From contig NZ_CP108032.1 in NCBI RefSeq assembly GCF_036169555.1, forward strand, positions 2,480,001-2,544,000: a stretch of 64,000 bases of DNA, given 5' to 3'. How positions within the stretch are numbered: position 1 is the stretch's first letter; each line of letters begins with the position of its first letter. Positions 24,351 to 33,360 of this stretch are shown piece after piece. The position numbers were made by a program, and so were the translations under genes. This DNA comes from Streptomyces sp. NBC_00306 (GTDB lineage: Bacteria > Actinomycetota > Actinomycetes > Streptomycetales > Streptomycetaceae). The notes beneath the pieces were generated by a model. That model ran no database searches. It was not told the origin of the DNA and saw only the letters and a list, made by a program, of their open reading frames with translations.

Positions 24351-24845
24351 TCAGACCACCTGGTGCAGCCAGCGGACCGGGGCGCCCTCGCCGGCGTACC
24401 GGAACGGCTCCAGCTCGTCGTCCCACGGCTTGCCCAGCAGCTTCGCGATCTCCGCCTCCAGATCCGTCTCCCCCTGGACGGATCGCGCGAGCGCGGCCCG
24501 CAGCCGGTCCTCGGGGATCAGGATGTCGCCGTGCATCCCGGTGACGGCGTGGAAGATGCCGAGGGCGGGCGTGGCGCTGTACCGCTCGCCCTCCGCCTTC
24601 GCGCACGGCTCGGCCGTCACCTCGAAGCGCAGCAGCTGCCAGCCCCGCAGCGCGGACGCCAGCTTGGATGCGGTGCCCACCTCGCCCTGCCAGGAGAACT
24701 CGGCTCTCCAGGTGCCGGGGGATGCGGGCTGTCTGATCCAGTCGAGCTGGACCCGTACACCGAGCACACCCGCGACCGCCCATTCGACGTGCGGGCACAG
24801 TGCACGGGGGCTTGAGTGAACGTACAGAACGCCACGTGTCGTCAC
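24351..24845 (-). CDS. DUF3145 domain protein
   Basis: Predicted 164-residue protein of the actinobacterial DUF3145 family, recognised by the N-terminal TTRGVLYVHSSPRALCPHVE, the WAVAGVLG segment, and the block RFEVTAEPCAKAEGERYSAT. It ends with WDDELEPFRYAGEGAPVRWL. Function is unknown; no catalytic motif stands out and no membrane segment is present. GTG 24845 is chosen because a perfect GGAGGT lies 6 nt upstream and because the family begins here; a longer frame to 24902 is less likely. It converges on fabF across the strong terminator and is divergent from the SGNH lipoprotein gene across a 260-bp region in which I see no further gene. Confidence 0.85.
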   Translation of the reverse strand: MTTRGVLYVHSSPRALCPHVEWAVAGVLGVRVQLDWIRQPASPGTWRAEFSWQGEVGTASKLASALRGWQLLRFEVTAEPCAKAEGERYSATPALGIFHAVTGMHGDILIPEDRLRAALARSVQGETDLEAEIAKLLGKPWDDELEPFRYAGEGAPVRWLHQVV

Positions 24846-25105
24846 CGGGACCTCCAGAGTGGGACGAGGATCGCCATTCCCAGCGGCCTCAGTAAACAGC
24901 ATCAGGAGTTAATCTCCACAAAAGGGACACCATGTGACGTGATGTAATTTACCGGGGCCGATGGGCACGCGGCCTCTGGTCGACGGGGAAAAGCTACCGC
25001 GCGCGGGTGGCCGAGGGGTGACGTAATGTCGGTCCTGGGGGCCGTACGCACCAAGCTTTCACCCGCGAGGACGCCATGTACGGGTGATACGGAGGGGAAA
25101 CGGGG

Positions 25106-26014
25106 ATGCGCGAGACCGTACGAGGCCACCGTGTGCGTACGGCGGCCGCGGCACTGACGGCCGTCGCGCTCCTGGCGACCGGCGCCCTGACGGGATGTGA
25201 CTCCTCGTCGGACAACCGGGCGAACGGCTCACCCGCCAAACGGCGGCCTTCACCCACCCCTGTGTGGGACCGCAGCCCTGACTCGATCGCCGCCGTGGGT
25301 GACTCCATCACCCGGGGCTTCGACGCCTGTGTGGTGCTCTCCGACTGCCCCGAGGTGTCCTGGGCGACCGGCTCCGACGCCACGGTGAACAGCCTCGCGC
25401 TGCGGCTGATGGGCGCGCCCGCCGTCGCCGAGCGTGCCTGGAACTACGCCCGTTCCGGCGCGGAGGTCTCCGATCTGCCCGCGCAGATGACCCAGGCGGC
25501 GGCCAGGAAGCCGGAACTGGTGACGGTGATGGTCGGCGCGAACGACGCCTGCGCGGACACCACCGCGAGCATGACGCCCGTCGAGGAGTTCCGTACGTCC
25601 TTCACGGGTGCGCTGCGGGAGCTGCGGCGCACCGCGCCCAAGTCCCAGGTCTACGTCTCCAGCGTGCCCGACCTGAAGCGGCTGTGGTCGACCGGGCGGG
25701 GCAATCCGCTGGGCCGGCAGATCTGGAAGCTGGGGATCTGCGCCACGATGCTGGGCGACGCCGAGGACGAGAGTGTGCAGGCGCAGCAGCGGCGGACCGA
25801 GGTGCAGGACCGCGTGAAGGCGTACAACGGCGTGCTGAGGGACGTGTGCGCCAAGGACCGGCGCTGCCGTTACGACGGCGGCGCGGTCTTCGACTACCGG
25901 TTCAGCGGCGACCAGTTGAGCCGCTGGGACTGGTTCCACCCGAGCAAGAACGGCCAGGGGCGGCTCGCCGAGATCGCGTACCGCAACATCACCGCGGTAC
26001 GTCCGCCGGTCTGA
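25106..26014 (+). CDS. SGNH/GDSL-hydrolase lipoprotein
   Basis: Predicted 302-residue exported esterase-like lipoprotein. The signal peptide ends in a lipobox LTGC (cysteine about residue 31), followed by a Ser/Asn/Pro-rich linker. Block I is VGDSITRGF with the nucleophile serine, block III is VGANDAC, and block V is DWFHPSKNGQ with catalytic Asp and His. Four further cysteines may form disulphides, as in Streptomyces SGNH lipases. GGAGGGGAAACGGGG precedes the ATG. The protein should sit on the outer face of the membrane and cleave an ester in lipids or polysaccharides; the substrate is not predictable. Confidence 0.9.
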   Translation: MRETVRGHRVRTAAAALTAVALLATGALTGCDSSSDNRANGSPAKRRPSPTPVWDRSPDSIAAVGDSITRGFDACVVLSDCPEVSWATGSDATVNSLALRLMGAPAVAERAWNYARSGAEVSDLPAQMTQAAARKPELVTVMVGANDACADTTASMTPVEEFRTSFTGALRELRRTAPKSQVYVSSVPDLKRLWSTGRGNPLGRQIWKLGICATMLGDAEDESVQAQQRRTEVQDRVKAYNGVLRDVCAKDRRCRYDGGAVFDYRFSGDQLSRWDWFHPSKNGQGRLAEIAYRNITAVRPPV

Positions 26015-26128
26015 CCGGTCGGGGGGCACGACCTGTGGCTGTTGGGGCTGGTGCGGCCGGAATGAGGCGGTAGCCAGGGCGGCACTCCTGTGGTGGTATG
26101 TCCGCGACCCCCCGACGGAAGGATCGCC

Positions 26129-27361
26129 GTGTCCCGGATACGTGCGCGCGTGACCGTAGTTGGCGCCGCCGCCCTGACCCTCGCCCTCGCGGCTCCGCCG
26201 CTCGTCGCCGCCGAGCCGGGCGCTGCCGCGCCGGTCACCGTGGAGGAGGCCCGGCTCGACCGGGCCGTGCCCCAGGAGATTCTGCGGCGCAGCGGATTCG
26301 ACACGGTGGCACCGGAGTTCGCCGGGGCGCTGGGCCACGCGCGGAGCTACCGGCAGGCCGAGCGGGCTGTGGTACGGCATGCCTCCTCGCTCTGGGACCG
26401 TGCCGTCGACCGCGCGCAGGGGCGTGGGCCGGTACGCGGCGATCTGAGCCGCGACGACGACCGGCCGCTGTACTGGGCGCGGCTCGCAATGACGCGTGAA
26501 CTGCGGCAGTGGGAGCCCGGGTTCGGGCTGACGACCGCGCAGCGCGACCGGCTCGTCGACCGGCTGGAGCGCTCCTCGCGCGGCCAGGACTCGATGGACC
26601 TCCCGGCGGGCAAGGGCGTCAAGCGCATCGTGATGACGGGCTTCGACCCCTTCACGCTCGACCGGGACATCCGGATCAGCAACCCGTCCGGCGCGACGGC
26701 GCTCGCGCTGGACGGGACGTGGATCCGTACGGCGGACGGACCGGCCCGTATCGAGACGGCGGTCTTCCCGGTGCGCTGGCAGGACTTCGCGGACGGCACG
26801 GTCGAGCGCACCCTGCGCGAGCAGCTGCCGAAGGCGGACCTGTTCACCACGGTCAGCCAGGGGCGCGTCGGCCGTATCGACATCGAGCGGACCAACGGGG
26901 CGTGGCGGGGCGGCTTCGGCGACAACCTGAACGTCTCGCGCACCGAGACGGTGCCGGTGAGCGATCCGGCGACGCAGCCGCAGTGGACGACGACGACCCT
27001 GCCGTACGCGGCGATCGTGGCCGCGAGGACCGGGCCCTTCCCGGTCTTCGACAACACGGCGGTCACCGAGATCCCGGCGGGCTCCACGACACCCGTGGCC
27101 CGCCCGGACGGCCCGACGCCGGGCTCGACCGCGCGGGCGGGCGGCGGCGGCGACTACCTCTCGAACGAGATCGCCTACCGCGCGACGCTGCTGCGGGACA
27201 GGCTGGGGCTGAAGATCCCCGGCGGGCATGTGCACACCCCGGTCCTCCAGTTCGACGCGGCCAACACGACGGAGATCACGGACCCGGTGTTCGTGAAGAA
27301 CCGGCTGGAGATCATCGCGCAGGTGCGGGAGATCATCCGGGTCGCGGCCGACGCCTCCTGA
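26129..27361 (+). CDS. Secreted pyroglutamyl-peptidase-like protein, catalytic Cys replaced by Ser
   Basis: Predicted 410-residue exported protein with a signal peptide (residues 1-28). Residues 165-375 resemble the C15 pyroglutamyl peptidase fold: VMTGFDPF corresponds to the family VTGFEPF, SNPSGATAL to the N-P-S/T motif, Glu253 in DIERTN to the catalytic Glu, and His369 in GHVHTPVL to the catalytic His. At the catalytic Cys position (family YVCN) the sequence is DYLSNEIAYR, so Ser345 replaces it. An unusual N-terminal 130 residues is helical. GTG 26129 follows GGAAGGA. It may be a serine variant or an inactive binding protein. The fold assignment is from motif reading only. Confidence 0.7.
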   Translation: MSRIRARVTVVGAAALTLALAAPPLVAAEPGAAAPVTVEEARLDRAVPQEILRRSGFDTVAPEFAGALGHARSYRQAERAVVRHASSLWDRAVDRAQGRGPVRGDLSRDDDRPLYWARLAMTRELRQWEPGFGLTTAQRDRLVDRLERSSRGQDSMDLPAGKGVKRIVMTGFDPFTLDRDIRISNPSGATALALDGTWIRTADGPARIETAVFPVRWQDFADGTVERTLREQLPKADLFTTVSQGRVGRIDIERTNGAWRGGFGDNLNVSRTETVPVSDPATQPQWTTTTLPYAAIVAARTGPFPVFDNTAVTEIPAGSTTPVARPDGPTPGSTARAGGGGDYLSNEIAYRATLLRDRLGLKIPGGHVHTPVLQFDAANTTEITDPVFVKNRLEIIAQVREIIRVAADAS

Positions 27362-27456
27362 GGCAGGGCTCCTCCCCCGCTCCGGCTGCCGGGGCGGGGG
27401 CCGCGGGTGCGGGAAAGGCGTGGTGTCGGCTGCTGCCGGGCGGTGATGATGGCCGT

Positions 27457-28188
27457 ATGAGGATTGCCGCCGCACAGTTCCGCTCCGCCCCCGGTGACAT
27501 CGACGCGAATGTGCGCGCCGTGCGTGACCTCGTCGACGCCGCGTCGGGGCAGGGCGCACGCCTGGTCGTCTTCGCCGAGCTGGCGGTGACGGGGTACGAG
27601 CCGGATCTCATCGCCGCCGACCCCGCTCTGGTGCTCGCGGAGGACGACGCGCGGCTCGACCCGGTGCGGGAAGCGTGCCGGGCGGGCGGCACGGCCGCCG
27701 TGCTCAACGCCGCGGTCCGCACGGCCGGCGGCAGGCCCGCCATCACCTCGCTGGTCATCGGGCCGGACGGCGAGCTGCTCGCCCGCTACGACAAGCAGCA
27801 TGTGCACGGCACGGAGAACGACGTCTTCGACGCGGGCTCCGAGGACGGCCGGTTCACCCTCGACGGCATCGGCTTCGCGACGGCGGTCTGCTACGACAAC
27901 CGCTTCCCGGAACTCGCCGAGCGGGCACGGGCGGACGGCTGCCGGGTGTACGTGGCCAGTTCGGCGCTGGAGATCGGCAACGACTCGTTCGCGACGGTCT
28001 ATCCGGTCCGCGCGCGGGACAACGGTCTGTATGTGGTGCTCGCCAACGCGGTGGGTCGCTGCGGTGTCGGGGAGTGCCCGGGCGACAGTGCGGTGTGGGG
28101 CCCGGACGGCGCACTGCTGGCCACGGCGGCGTCGAGCGCACCCGGGCTCGCGCTCGCCGAACTGTCACTGCGGACGGTGGCGCCGTGA
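27457..28188 (+). CDS. Nitrilase-superfamily carbon-nitrogen hydrolase
   Basis: Predicted 243-residue cytoplasmic amidase-type enzyme. The Glu-Lys-Cys triad is complete: Glu41 in VFAELAVTGYEPD, Lys113 in YDKQHVHGTEND, Cys145 in ATAVCYDNRFPE. The later Glu in VYVASSALEIGND is also typical. It belongs to the carbon-nitrogen hydrolases that cleave amides of small substrates; the precise branch is not clear. The ATG lies 96 bp after the upstream gene. The following AraC-type gene starts 68 bp downstream, so the two may be cotranscribed. Confidence 0.88.
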   Translation: MRIAAAQFRSAPGDIDANVRAVRDLVDAASGQGARLVVFAELAVTGYEPDLIAADPALVLAEDDARLDPVREACRAGGTAAVLNAAVRTAGGRPAITSLVIGPDGELLARYDKQHVHGTENDVFDAGSEDGRFTLDGIGFATAVCYDNRFPELAERARADGCRVYVASSALEIGNDSFATVYPVRARDNGLYVVLANAVGRCGVGECPGDSAVWGPDGALLATAASSAPGLALAELSLRTVAP

Positions 28189-28255
28189 GCGCCGTACCGG
28201 TCCCGCCCGGCTCATGTGCCGTGCCGCGGACCACGGTGGACGGGGTGAGGGTGCC

Positions 28256-28648
28256 GTGAGCCGCGCCGTGGAGGAGACCAACCGCCGCATGCTGCGGGCC
28301 CGGGACGCGATGGACCGCGCGTACGCACAACCGCTGGACGTGCCGGCCCTGGCCAGGATCGCCCATGTGTCCCCGGCGCACTTCGCACGCACCTTCCGGG
28401 CCACGTTCGGCGAGACGCCGCACCGCTACCTCCAGCGCCGCCGCGTGGAGCGGGCGATGTACCTGCTGCGGGAGACCGACCGGAGCGTGACGGACATCTG
28501 CTTCGAGGTCGGCTTCGGCAGTCCGGGGACCTTCAGCCGTACGTTTCGTGACATCGTCGGCCGGCCGCCGAGGGCGTACCGCAAGGAGGCCGCGGCGGCG
28601 GACGTGCCGACGTGCTTCACGAAGGCGTGGACGCGGCCGGTCCTGTGA
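28256..28648 (+). CDS. AraC-type helix-turn-helix regulator (DNA-binding domain only)
   Basis: Predicted 130-residue protein that consists almost wholly of an AraC DNA-binding domain. The first helix-turn-helix is YAQPLDVPALARIAHVSPAH, with FARTFRATFGETPHRYLQRR; the second is TDICFEVGFGSPGTFSRTFR, ending in VGRPPRAYRK. No ligand-binding N-terminal domain is present, as in the MarA/SoxS class. GTG 28256 has GAGGG about 8 nt upstream. The VOC gene follows after 92 bp with its own promoter-like -10 box, and an AraC/VOC pairing of this kind suggests regulation of the VOC gene (inference). Confidence 0.87.
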   Translation: MSRAVEETNRRMLRARDAMDRAYAQPLDVPALARIAHVSPAHFARTFRATFGETPHRYLQRRRVERAMYLLRETDRSVTDICFEVGFGSPGTFSRTFRDIVGRPPRAYRKEAAAADVPTCFTKAWTRPVL

Positions 28649-28740
28649 GCGGCGACCCGCACGGCGGGCCTGCGCGGACATCCCCGGACCGAGCAGTTCT
28701 GGATAAGTTTTCGTCCGCCGCGGCCCGTAGCGTGAGGGAC

Positions 28741-29151
28741 ATGTTCAACGCCATCACGCACTCACAGATCTACGTCCTCGACCAGGACGAGGCCCTCGAC
28801 TTCTACGTCGGCACGCTCGGCCTGGAGGTCGGCGCCGATGTCGACCTCGGCTTCATGCGCTGGCTGACCGTCAGCGTGCCGGGCCACCCGGAGCGGCAGA
28901 TCCTGCTGGAGCGGCCAGGCCCTCCGGCGATGTCGGAGGAGACGGCCCAGCAGGTCCGCGAGCTGGTGACCAAGGGCGCCATGGGCGGCTCCCTCATCTT
29001 CAGCACGGACGACTGCCGCGGGACGTACAAGACGCTGCGGGACAGGGGCGTCGAGTTCACCGAGGAGCCCACCGAGCGCCCGTACGGCATCGACTGCGGC
29101 CTGCGGGACCCGTTCGGCAACAGCATCCGCTTCACCCAGCCGAAGACCTGA
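28741..29151 (+). CDS. VOC (glyoxalase/bleomycin-resistance) family protein
   Basis: Predicted 136-residue vicinal-oxygen-chelate protein with two beta-alpha-beta-beta-beta units: ITHSQIYVLDQDEALDFYVG (metal-ligand His and first helix) and GSLIFSTDDCRGTYKTLRDR, then a C-terminal CGLRDPFGNSIRFTQ strand with DPFGN. TAGCGT (28728-28733) lies exactly 7 bp before the ATG, pointing to a leaderless message. It follows an AraC-type regulator. VOC proteins include lyases, dioxygenases and antibiotic-binding proteins, so the function is open. Confidence 0.88.
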   Translation: MFNAITHSQIYVLDQDEALDFYVGTLGLEVGADVDLGFMRWLTVSVPGHPERQILLERPGPPAMSEETAQQVRELVTKGAMGGSLIFSTDDCRGTYKTLRDRGVEFTEEPTERPYGIDCGLRDPFGNSIRFTQPKT

Positions 29152-29225
29152 GGACCGGAAGGAGCCGGGCGCGGAACCCGGAGGGGGCCGCGGCGATCAG
29201 GCGCGGAACCCGAGGCTCGCCGCCG

Positions 29226-30056
29226 TCAGGATCGGTACCCGCCCCGTCCGGCGTCGTTCAGACCCCGGTCCTTGTCGAGGCTGTACGGGGCCGGGGCCTG
29301 CGGTGACGGCTCGTCGGACTCCGTGCCCGCCAGGTCGCGCACCATCAGCGTCGCCCCGGCCACCGCGCCCGGCATCAGGAACACCGCGACGAGCGGCACG
29401 ATGAACGCCAGCGTGAGCGGCACACCGAAGCCGAGGACCATCATCCGGCGGCCTCGCAGCAGGACGAGCCGCTCCTTCAGTTCGACGCCCCGGCGCTGGA
29501 GGGCCACGGCGGTGAGCTCCTCGGCGAGGAAGAAGCCGGAGACCGCGAAGCCGAGCGCGGGGACCACCGTCTGGCCGACGACGGGCAGGAAGCCGGCCGC
29601 GAACAGCAGAATCCCGTAGAACACCACACGCGCCACGACCCGCAGCGAATCGCGCGCGGAGATCCACAGCTCGCGCCAGAGCGGCAGCCCCGATCGGGGA
29701 ACCCGGCCGCCCTCGCTGCGGTCGACCTGTTCGGAGAGCGACTCGTAGAAGGGCTGACCGATCAGCAGGGTCACAGCCGTGAAGGTGATCACCGCGACGA
29801 ACAGGCCGAAGGTGAAGACGAGGGCGGTCAGAAAGCCGCGCAGCAGCCCGAGCCACGGCGAGGACCAGCCGTCGGCGAACGGTGTCGCCCAGCCCACCAG
29901 ATTGTCGGCGCCGTAGCCGAGGCCGACGAGCGCGCCGGCGTACAGCACGAGGGTCACCAGGCCGGGCAGCAGACCGAAGCCGAGCCAGCGGCCGTGTCCG
30001 GCGACCCAGCGCTGGCCCTTCATCAAATAGCCGAAGCCGACCACCAGATCACGCAT
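29226..30056 (-). CDS. EI24/CysZ-like membrane protein
   Basis: Predicted 276-residue inner-membrane protein with about six hydrophobic segments. The N-terminal RDLVVGFGYLMKGQRWVAGH and WLGFGLLPGLVTLVLY, the FYESLSEQVDRSEGG loop and the FGVPLTLAFIVPLVAVFLMP segment followed by PGAVAGATLM match the EI24 domain family, which includes the sulfate transporter CysZ. There are no neighbouring sulfur genes, so transport of sulfate is not supported by context. The minus-strand TAGGCT box (30068-30063) lies 6 bp before the ATG, consistent with leaderless initiation. It is divergent from the M14 carboxypeptidase gene. Confidence 0.85.
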   Translation of the reverse strand: MRDLVVGFGYLMKGQRWVAGHGRWLGFGLLPGLVTLVLYAGALVGLGYGADNLVGWATPFADGWSSPWLGLLRGFLTALVFTFGLFVAVITFTAVTLLIGQPFYESLSEQVDRSEGGRVPRSGLPLWRELWISARDSLRVVARVVFYGILLFAAGFLPVVGQTVVPALGFAVSGFFLAEELTAVALQRRGVELKERLVLLRGRRMMVLGFGVPLTLAFIVPLVAVFLMPGAVAGATLMVRDLAGTESDEPSPQAPAPYSLDKDRGLNDAGRGGYRS

Positions 30057-30184
30057 ACGCCCAGCCTAACGGGCCGCCGGGAAGGACAGACCGGCCGGTC
30101 GGGGCGCGGCGAAGAGGGCGAACGGCCGATCTTCTTCCGGACATCTGTTGCCCCCGGCACGGCGACACGGTAGACCCTCCGTTC

Positions 30185-32728
30185 ATGGCACTCCTCAGAC
30201 CAGTCCTGTTCACCACCAGTACCGCCGTCCTCGGAGCCTTACTTCTCAGCCCGCTGTCCGCGTCCGCGGCACCGGGACGCGACGAACCGCGGCCGCACCC
30301 CGTACGCGAAGGGGCCGGGCGGGACACCGCGCGGGACTCCACGCCCGTGGGAGCCGGTGCGCTGCGGGCGCTGGAGCGCGCGACGCCGGGGCTGCGGAAG
30401 GACGCCGGCTACCCGCGGCGCACCGTCCTCGACGCGCCGCCCGTCAACCCCGCCGACAAGTCGATCAAGCTGGGGCTCGCCCCGTACCACTCGCTCGCAC
30501 CGCGGCTCAACGCCCTCCAGAAGCTGGGCAACCGGGTGAGCGTGGAGGTCGCCGGGCACTCCGCCGGCGGGCACGAGCTGTATCTGGTGACCGTCACCGC
30601 GCCGGAGAGCTCCGGGCAGGCCCGCGACCAGGAACGCATGCGGGAGCGGATCGAGAACAGCCCGGCCGCGGCCGCCCGGGACAAGCACATCAAGGCCGCG
30701 TACAAGACGCCCCTGTTCATCAACAACAACATCCACGGCAATGAGTGGGAGGGCACGGACGCGGCCCTGAAGCTCATCGAGGAGCTGGCGAAGGCCAAGG
30801 ACGCGAAGACCGCCGGGCTGCTCGCGAAGAACCGTGTCTATCTGAACGTGACCGCCAACCCGGACGGCCGGATCGCGGGCACCCGCGCCAACGCCAACGG
30901 CTTCGACCTGAACCGCGACTTCATCACCGCGACCCAGCCCGAGGCACGGGCGATCCGGCGGATCGCGATCGACAAGCAGCCCGCCGTGATGCTCGACCTG
31001 CACGGCTATGTCAACGGCACGCTGATCGAGCCGACGACACCGCCGCACGGCGAGAACTACGAGTACGACCTGTTCCTGAAGAACGCGTACGCCAACGCGC
31101 TCGGTATGGAGAAGGCCGTCAACGGCCTTGGCTACACCCCCGCCGCCGACGGCGTGCAGCCCGCCGTCATCCCCTTCCGGGACGAGAAGGAGGGCTGGGA
31201 CGACTGGCCGCCCATCTTCACCCCGCAGTACATGCCCTTCCAGGGCGCGGTCGCCTCGCACACCATCGAGTTCCCGATGACCGTCAACAACGCCCAGTAC
31301 GACAGCCTGCCGGTCGCCGAGCTGCGCCGTCGCGCGGTGATCAACACGGCGATCGCGGGTGCGGCGATGCGCGCGACGCTGGAGTACACGAACAGCCACC
31401 GCGCCTCGGTGATCGCCGACCAGATCGAGACGTTCCGGCGGGGCGCGGCCGGTGAGGCCCAGCGTCCGGTCTCGCCCGAGACGGTGCCCGGGGTGCCCGG
31501 TATCGGGCCGGAGGACGTCTACACGACGACGTTCCCGCGGGCGTATGTGATCCCGGCGGGCCGCGGACAGCGCTCGGCGGTCGCCGCGGGCCGTCTGGTG
31601 GACCACCTGGTCGCCAACGACGTCCGGGTGGAGCGGGCCGTCCGCCCGTTCCGGCTGGCCGGCCGTAGCTACCCGGCGGGGTCGTACGTCGTCGATCTGC
31701 GGCAGCCCAAGCGCGGGATCGCCAATGTGATCCTGGCCGAGGGCAGGGACATCAGCGCCGACGTCTCCACCATGTACGACATCTCGGGCTGGAGCCTCGG
31801 GCTGCTGTGGGGCGCGACGGTCGACAAGGCCGCCCGGGGCGATCTGCACGTGGTCTCGCGGCCGGTCACCGCCGCCGCGCCCACGGGATACGTCGCGCCG
31901 CGCGGTGATCTGAAGCTGCGGCTGGACGACCCGAAGGAGCTCGCGGCCGTCAACACCGTGCTGGCCCAGGGGGTCGCGGTGCGCCGCACATCCGACGGCG
32001 CGGCGATCGTGCCGGGCTCTGCGCGCAGGGCGGCCGCCGTGCTCGCCGACCGGTTCGGTGTCGTCTTCTCGGCGACGAAGGAGCGCGGGACCGCGCCCCT
32101 CGCGCGCACCCGGGTCGCGGCCGCCGTGACGGCGGGCGAGCAGTTCGCGCTGCGCGAGATGGGTTTCGACGTGGTGCCGGTGTCGACCGCGATCCTGAAC
32201 GCGGGCTTCGACTGGTCGCGTGCCGACGTCCTGTACGTGTCGACGGGCCTCGACCACGGCCGGCTGACGCCGGCCGCGCGGGAGGCGTTCGCCGGGAGCG
32301 GTGTCGGCGTGGTCGGCCTCGGGTCGGCCGGTGCGGCCTTCAACGCGGCCGCCGGACTGATCCCGGCGACGGCGGCCGCGGGCAACGGCGACGCCAACGG
32401 CGTGGTGCGGGTGACCAACAGGGGCGGCGCGATCACCGGCGGCGCCCCGGCCCACACCTTCGTCTACTCCCCGCTCTGGTTCACCGGTCTCGGCGCCGGC
32501 GTCCGGGCGGAGCAGTCGTACGGCACCGGCAATCCGCTGGTGGCCGGCCACTGGCGGGCGGCGGAGGACGGCAGCGGCGGCCCGCAGGCGGCCGCGGGCC
32601 GGGCGTCGGTCGTCAGCGGTACGACGGCGAAGGGCGCGCCCGTCGTGCTGTTCGGCACGGAGCCGTTGTTCCGTGACCACCCGAAGGGTGTGTTCGCGCA
32701 GGTCGGCCGGGCACTGCTGACGCGCTGA
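30185..32728 (+). CDS. Secreted M14-family zinc carboxypeptidase
   Basis: Predicted 847-residue exported metallopeptidase. Residues 1-29 are a signal peptide (VLGALLLSPLSASAAPG). The catalytic domain covers about residues 90-430: zinc ligands His184 and Glu187 in NIHGNEWEG and His273 in DLHGYVN, substrate-binding Asn243-Arg244 in DLNRDF, and catalytic Glu362 in HTIEFPM. The remaining 400 residues form a second, probably glutamine-amidotransferase-like or binding region (VLYVSTGLDHGRLTPAAREA and VVGLGSAGA) of unknown role. A TAGACC box lies 8 bp before the ATG. The strong terminator at 32738 ends the gene. It should act outside the cell on peptides. Confidence 0.88.
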   Translation: MALLRPVLFTTSTAVLGALLLSPLSASAAPGRDEPRPHPVREGAGRDTARDSTPVGAGALRALERATPGLRKDAGYPRRTVLDAPPVNPADKSIKLGLAPYHSLAPRLNALQKLGNRVSVEVAGHSAGGHELYLVTVTAPESSGQARDQERMRERIENSPAAAARDKHIKAAYKTPLFINNNIHGNEWEGTDAALKLIEELAKAKDAKTAGLLAKNRVYLNVTANPDGRIAGTRANANGFDLNRDFITATQPEARAIRRIAIDKQPAVMLDLHGYVNGTLIEPTTPPHGENYEYDLFLKNAYANALGMEKAVNGLGYTPAADGVQPAVIPFRDEKEGWDDWPPIFTPQYMPFQGAVASHTIEFPMTVNNAQYDSLPVAELRRRAVINTAIAGAAMRATLEYTNSHRASVIADQIETFRRGAAGEAQRPVSPETVPGVPGIGPEDVYTTTFPRAYVIPAGRGQRSAVAAGRLVDHLVANDVRVERAVRPFRLAGRSYPAGSYVVDLRQPKRGIANVILAEGRDISADVSTMYDISGWSLGLLWGATVDKAARGDLHVVSRPVTAAAPTGYVAPRGDLKLRLDDPKELAAVNTVLAQGVAVRRTSDGAAIVPGSARRAAAVLADRFGVVFSATKERGTAPLARTRVAAAVTAGEQFALREMGFDVVPVSTAILNAGFDWSRADVLYVSTGLDHGRLTPAAREAFAGSGVGVVGLGSAGAAFNAAAGLIPATAAAGNGDANGVVRVTNRGGAITGGAPAHTFVYSPLWFTGLGAGVRAEQSYGTGNPLVAGHWRAAEDGSGGPQAAAGRASVVSGTTAKGAPVVLFGTEPLFRDHPKGVFAQVGRALLTR

Positions 32729-32737
32729 CCATGCGCC

Positions 32738-32771
32738 GAGGGCCGCACCCCGGAAACGGGGTGCGGCCCTC
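32738..32771. terminator. Bidirectional terminator between M14 peptidase and ohr
   Basis: GAGGGCCGCACCCCG (32738-32752) pairs perfectly with 32757-32771 around a GAAA tetraloop, a 15-bp stem between convergent genes. Confidence 0.85.
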
Positions 32772-32831
32772 AGTCGCGCGTACTGCTGGTGCCTCGGCCG
32801 TGCGTACGGCCCGGCGTGCCCGAGGTGGGAC

Positions 32832-33254
32832 TCAGACCGCGAGGTCGACCGTGATGTTGCCGCGGGTCGCCTTGGAGTACGGGCAGACCTGGTGGGCCTT
32901 CTCGATCAGGGCCTTGGCCGTGGCGGCGTCGACGTTCGGGATGGACGCCGTGATCTTGACGATGATCCCGAAGCCCTCGTCGTTCTTGCCGATGCCGACC
33001 TCGGCGGTGACCGTCGAGCCCGTGATGTCGGCGTTCTCCTGGCGGGCGACGACACCCAGCGCACCCTGGAAGCAGGCGCTGTAACCGGCGGCGAAGAGCT
33101 GCTCCGGGTTGGTGCCCGCCCCGGAACCGCCCATCTCCTTCGGCGGGTTGACGACCACGTCGAGCTTGCCGTCATCGGTGGAGACGCGGCCGTCACGGCC
33201 GTTCTCCGCGGTGGCGACAGCGGTGTACAGGACGTCGGACTGCTGAATGGACAT
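32832..33254 (-). CDS. ohr: Organic hydroperoxide resistance protein (Ohr)
   Basis: Predicted 140-residue OsmC/Ohr-fold thiol peroxidase that reduces organic hydroperoxides. The two redox cysteines are in the expected contexts, AAGYSACFQGALGVVARQ and HQVCPYSKATRGNI; the N-terminal LYTAVATAENGRDGRVSTDD and NPEQLFAAGY are also characteristic of Ohr rather than OsmC. ATG 33254 has GGAGGAAAC upstream. The neighbouring genes are a zinc-independent oxidoreductase on the same strand and a divergent MarR regulator. The MarR lacks the N-terminal sensing cysteine of OhrR, so the control of ohr is uncertain. Confidence 0.92.
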   Translation of the reverse strand: MSIQQSDVLYTAVATAENGRDGRVSTDDGKLDVVVNPPKEMGGSGAGTNPEQLFAAGYSACFQGALGVVARQENADITGSTVTAEVGIGKNDEGFGIIVKITASIPNVDAATAKALIEKAHQVCPYSKATRGNITVDLAV

Positions 33255-33360
33255 GAAGAGGTTTCCTCCTGTGGTTCGCCGCGACTCGCGCCCACGACCG
33301 CGACGGCTCGGCACGAGCCTAGCGTCTCCGCCGGACCGGCAGACATGGCCGGTCACGGCA

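Noticed and set aside
30239..32680. Large minus-strand frame opposite the M14 carboxypeptidase gene
   Set aside because: The plus strand has signal peptide, zinc ligands and catalytic Glu in order; the antisense frame has none of this.
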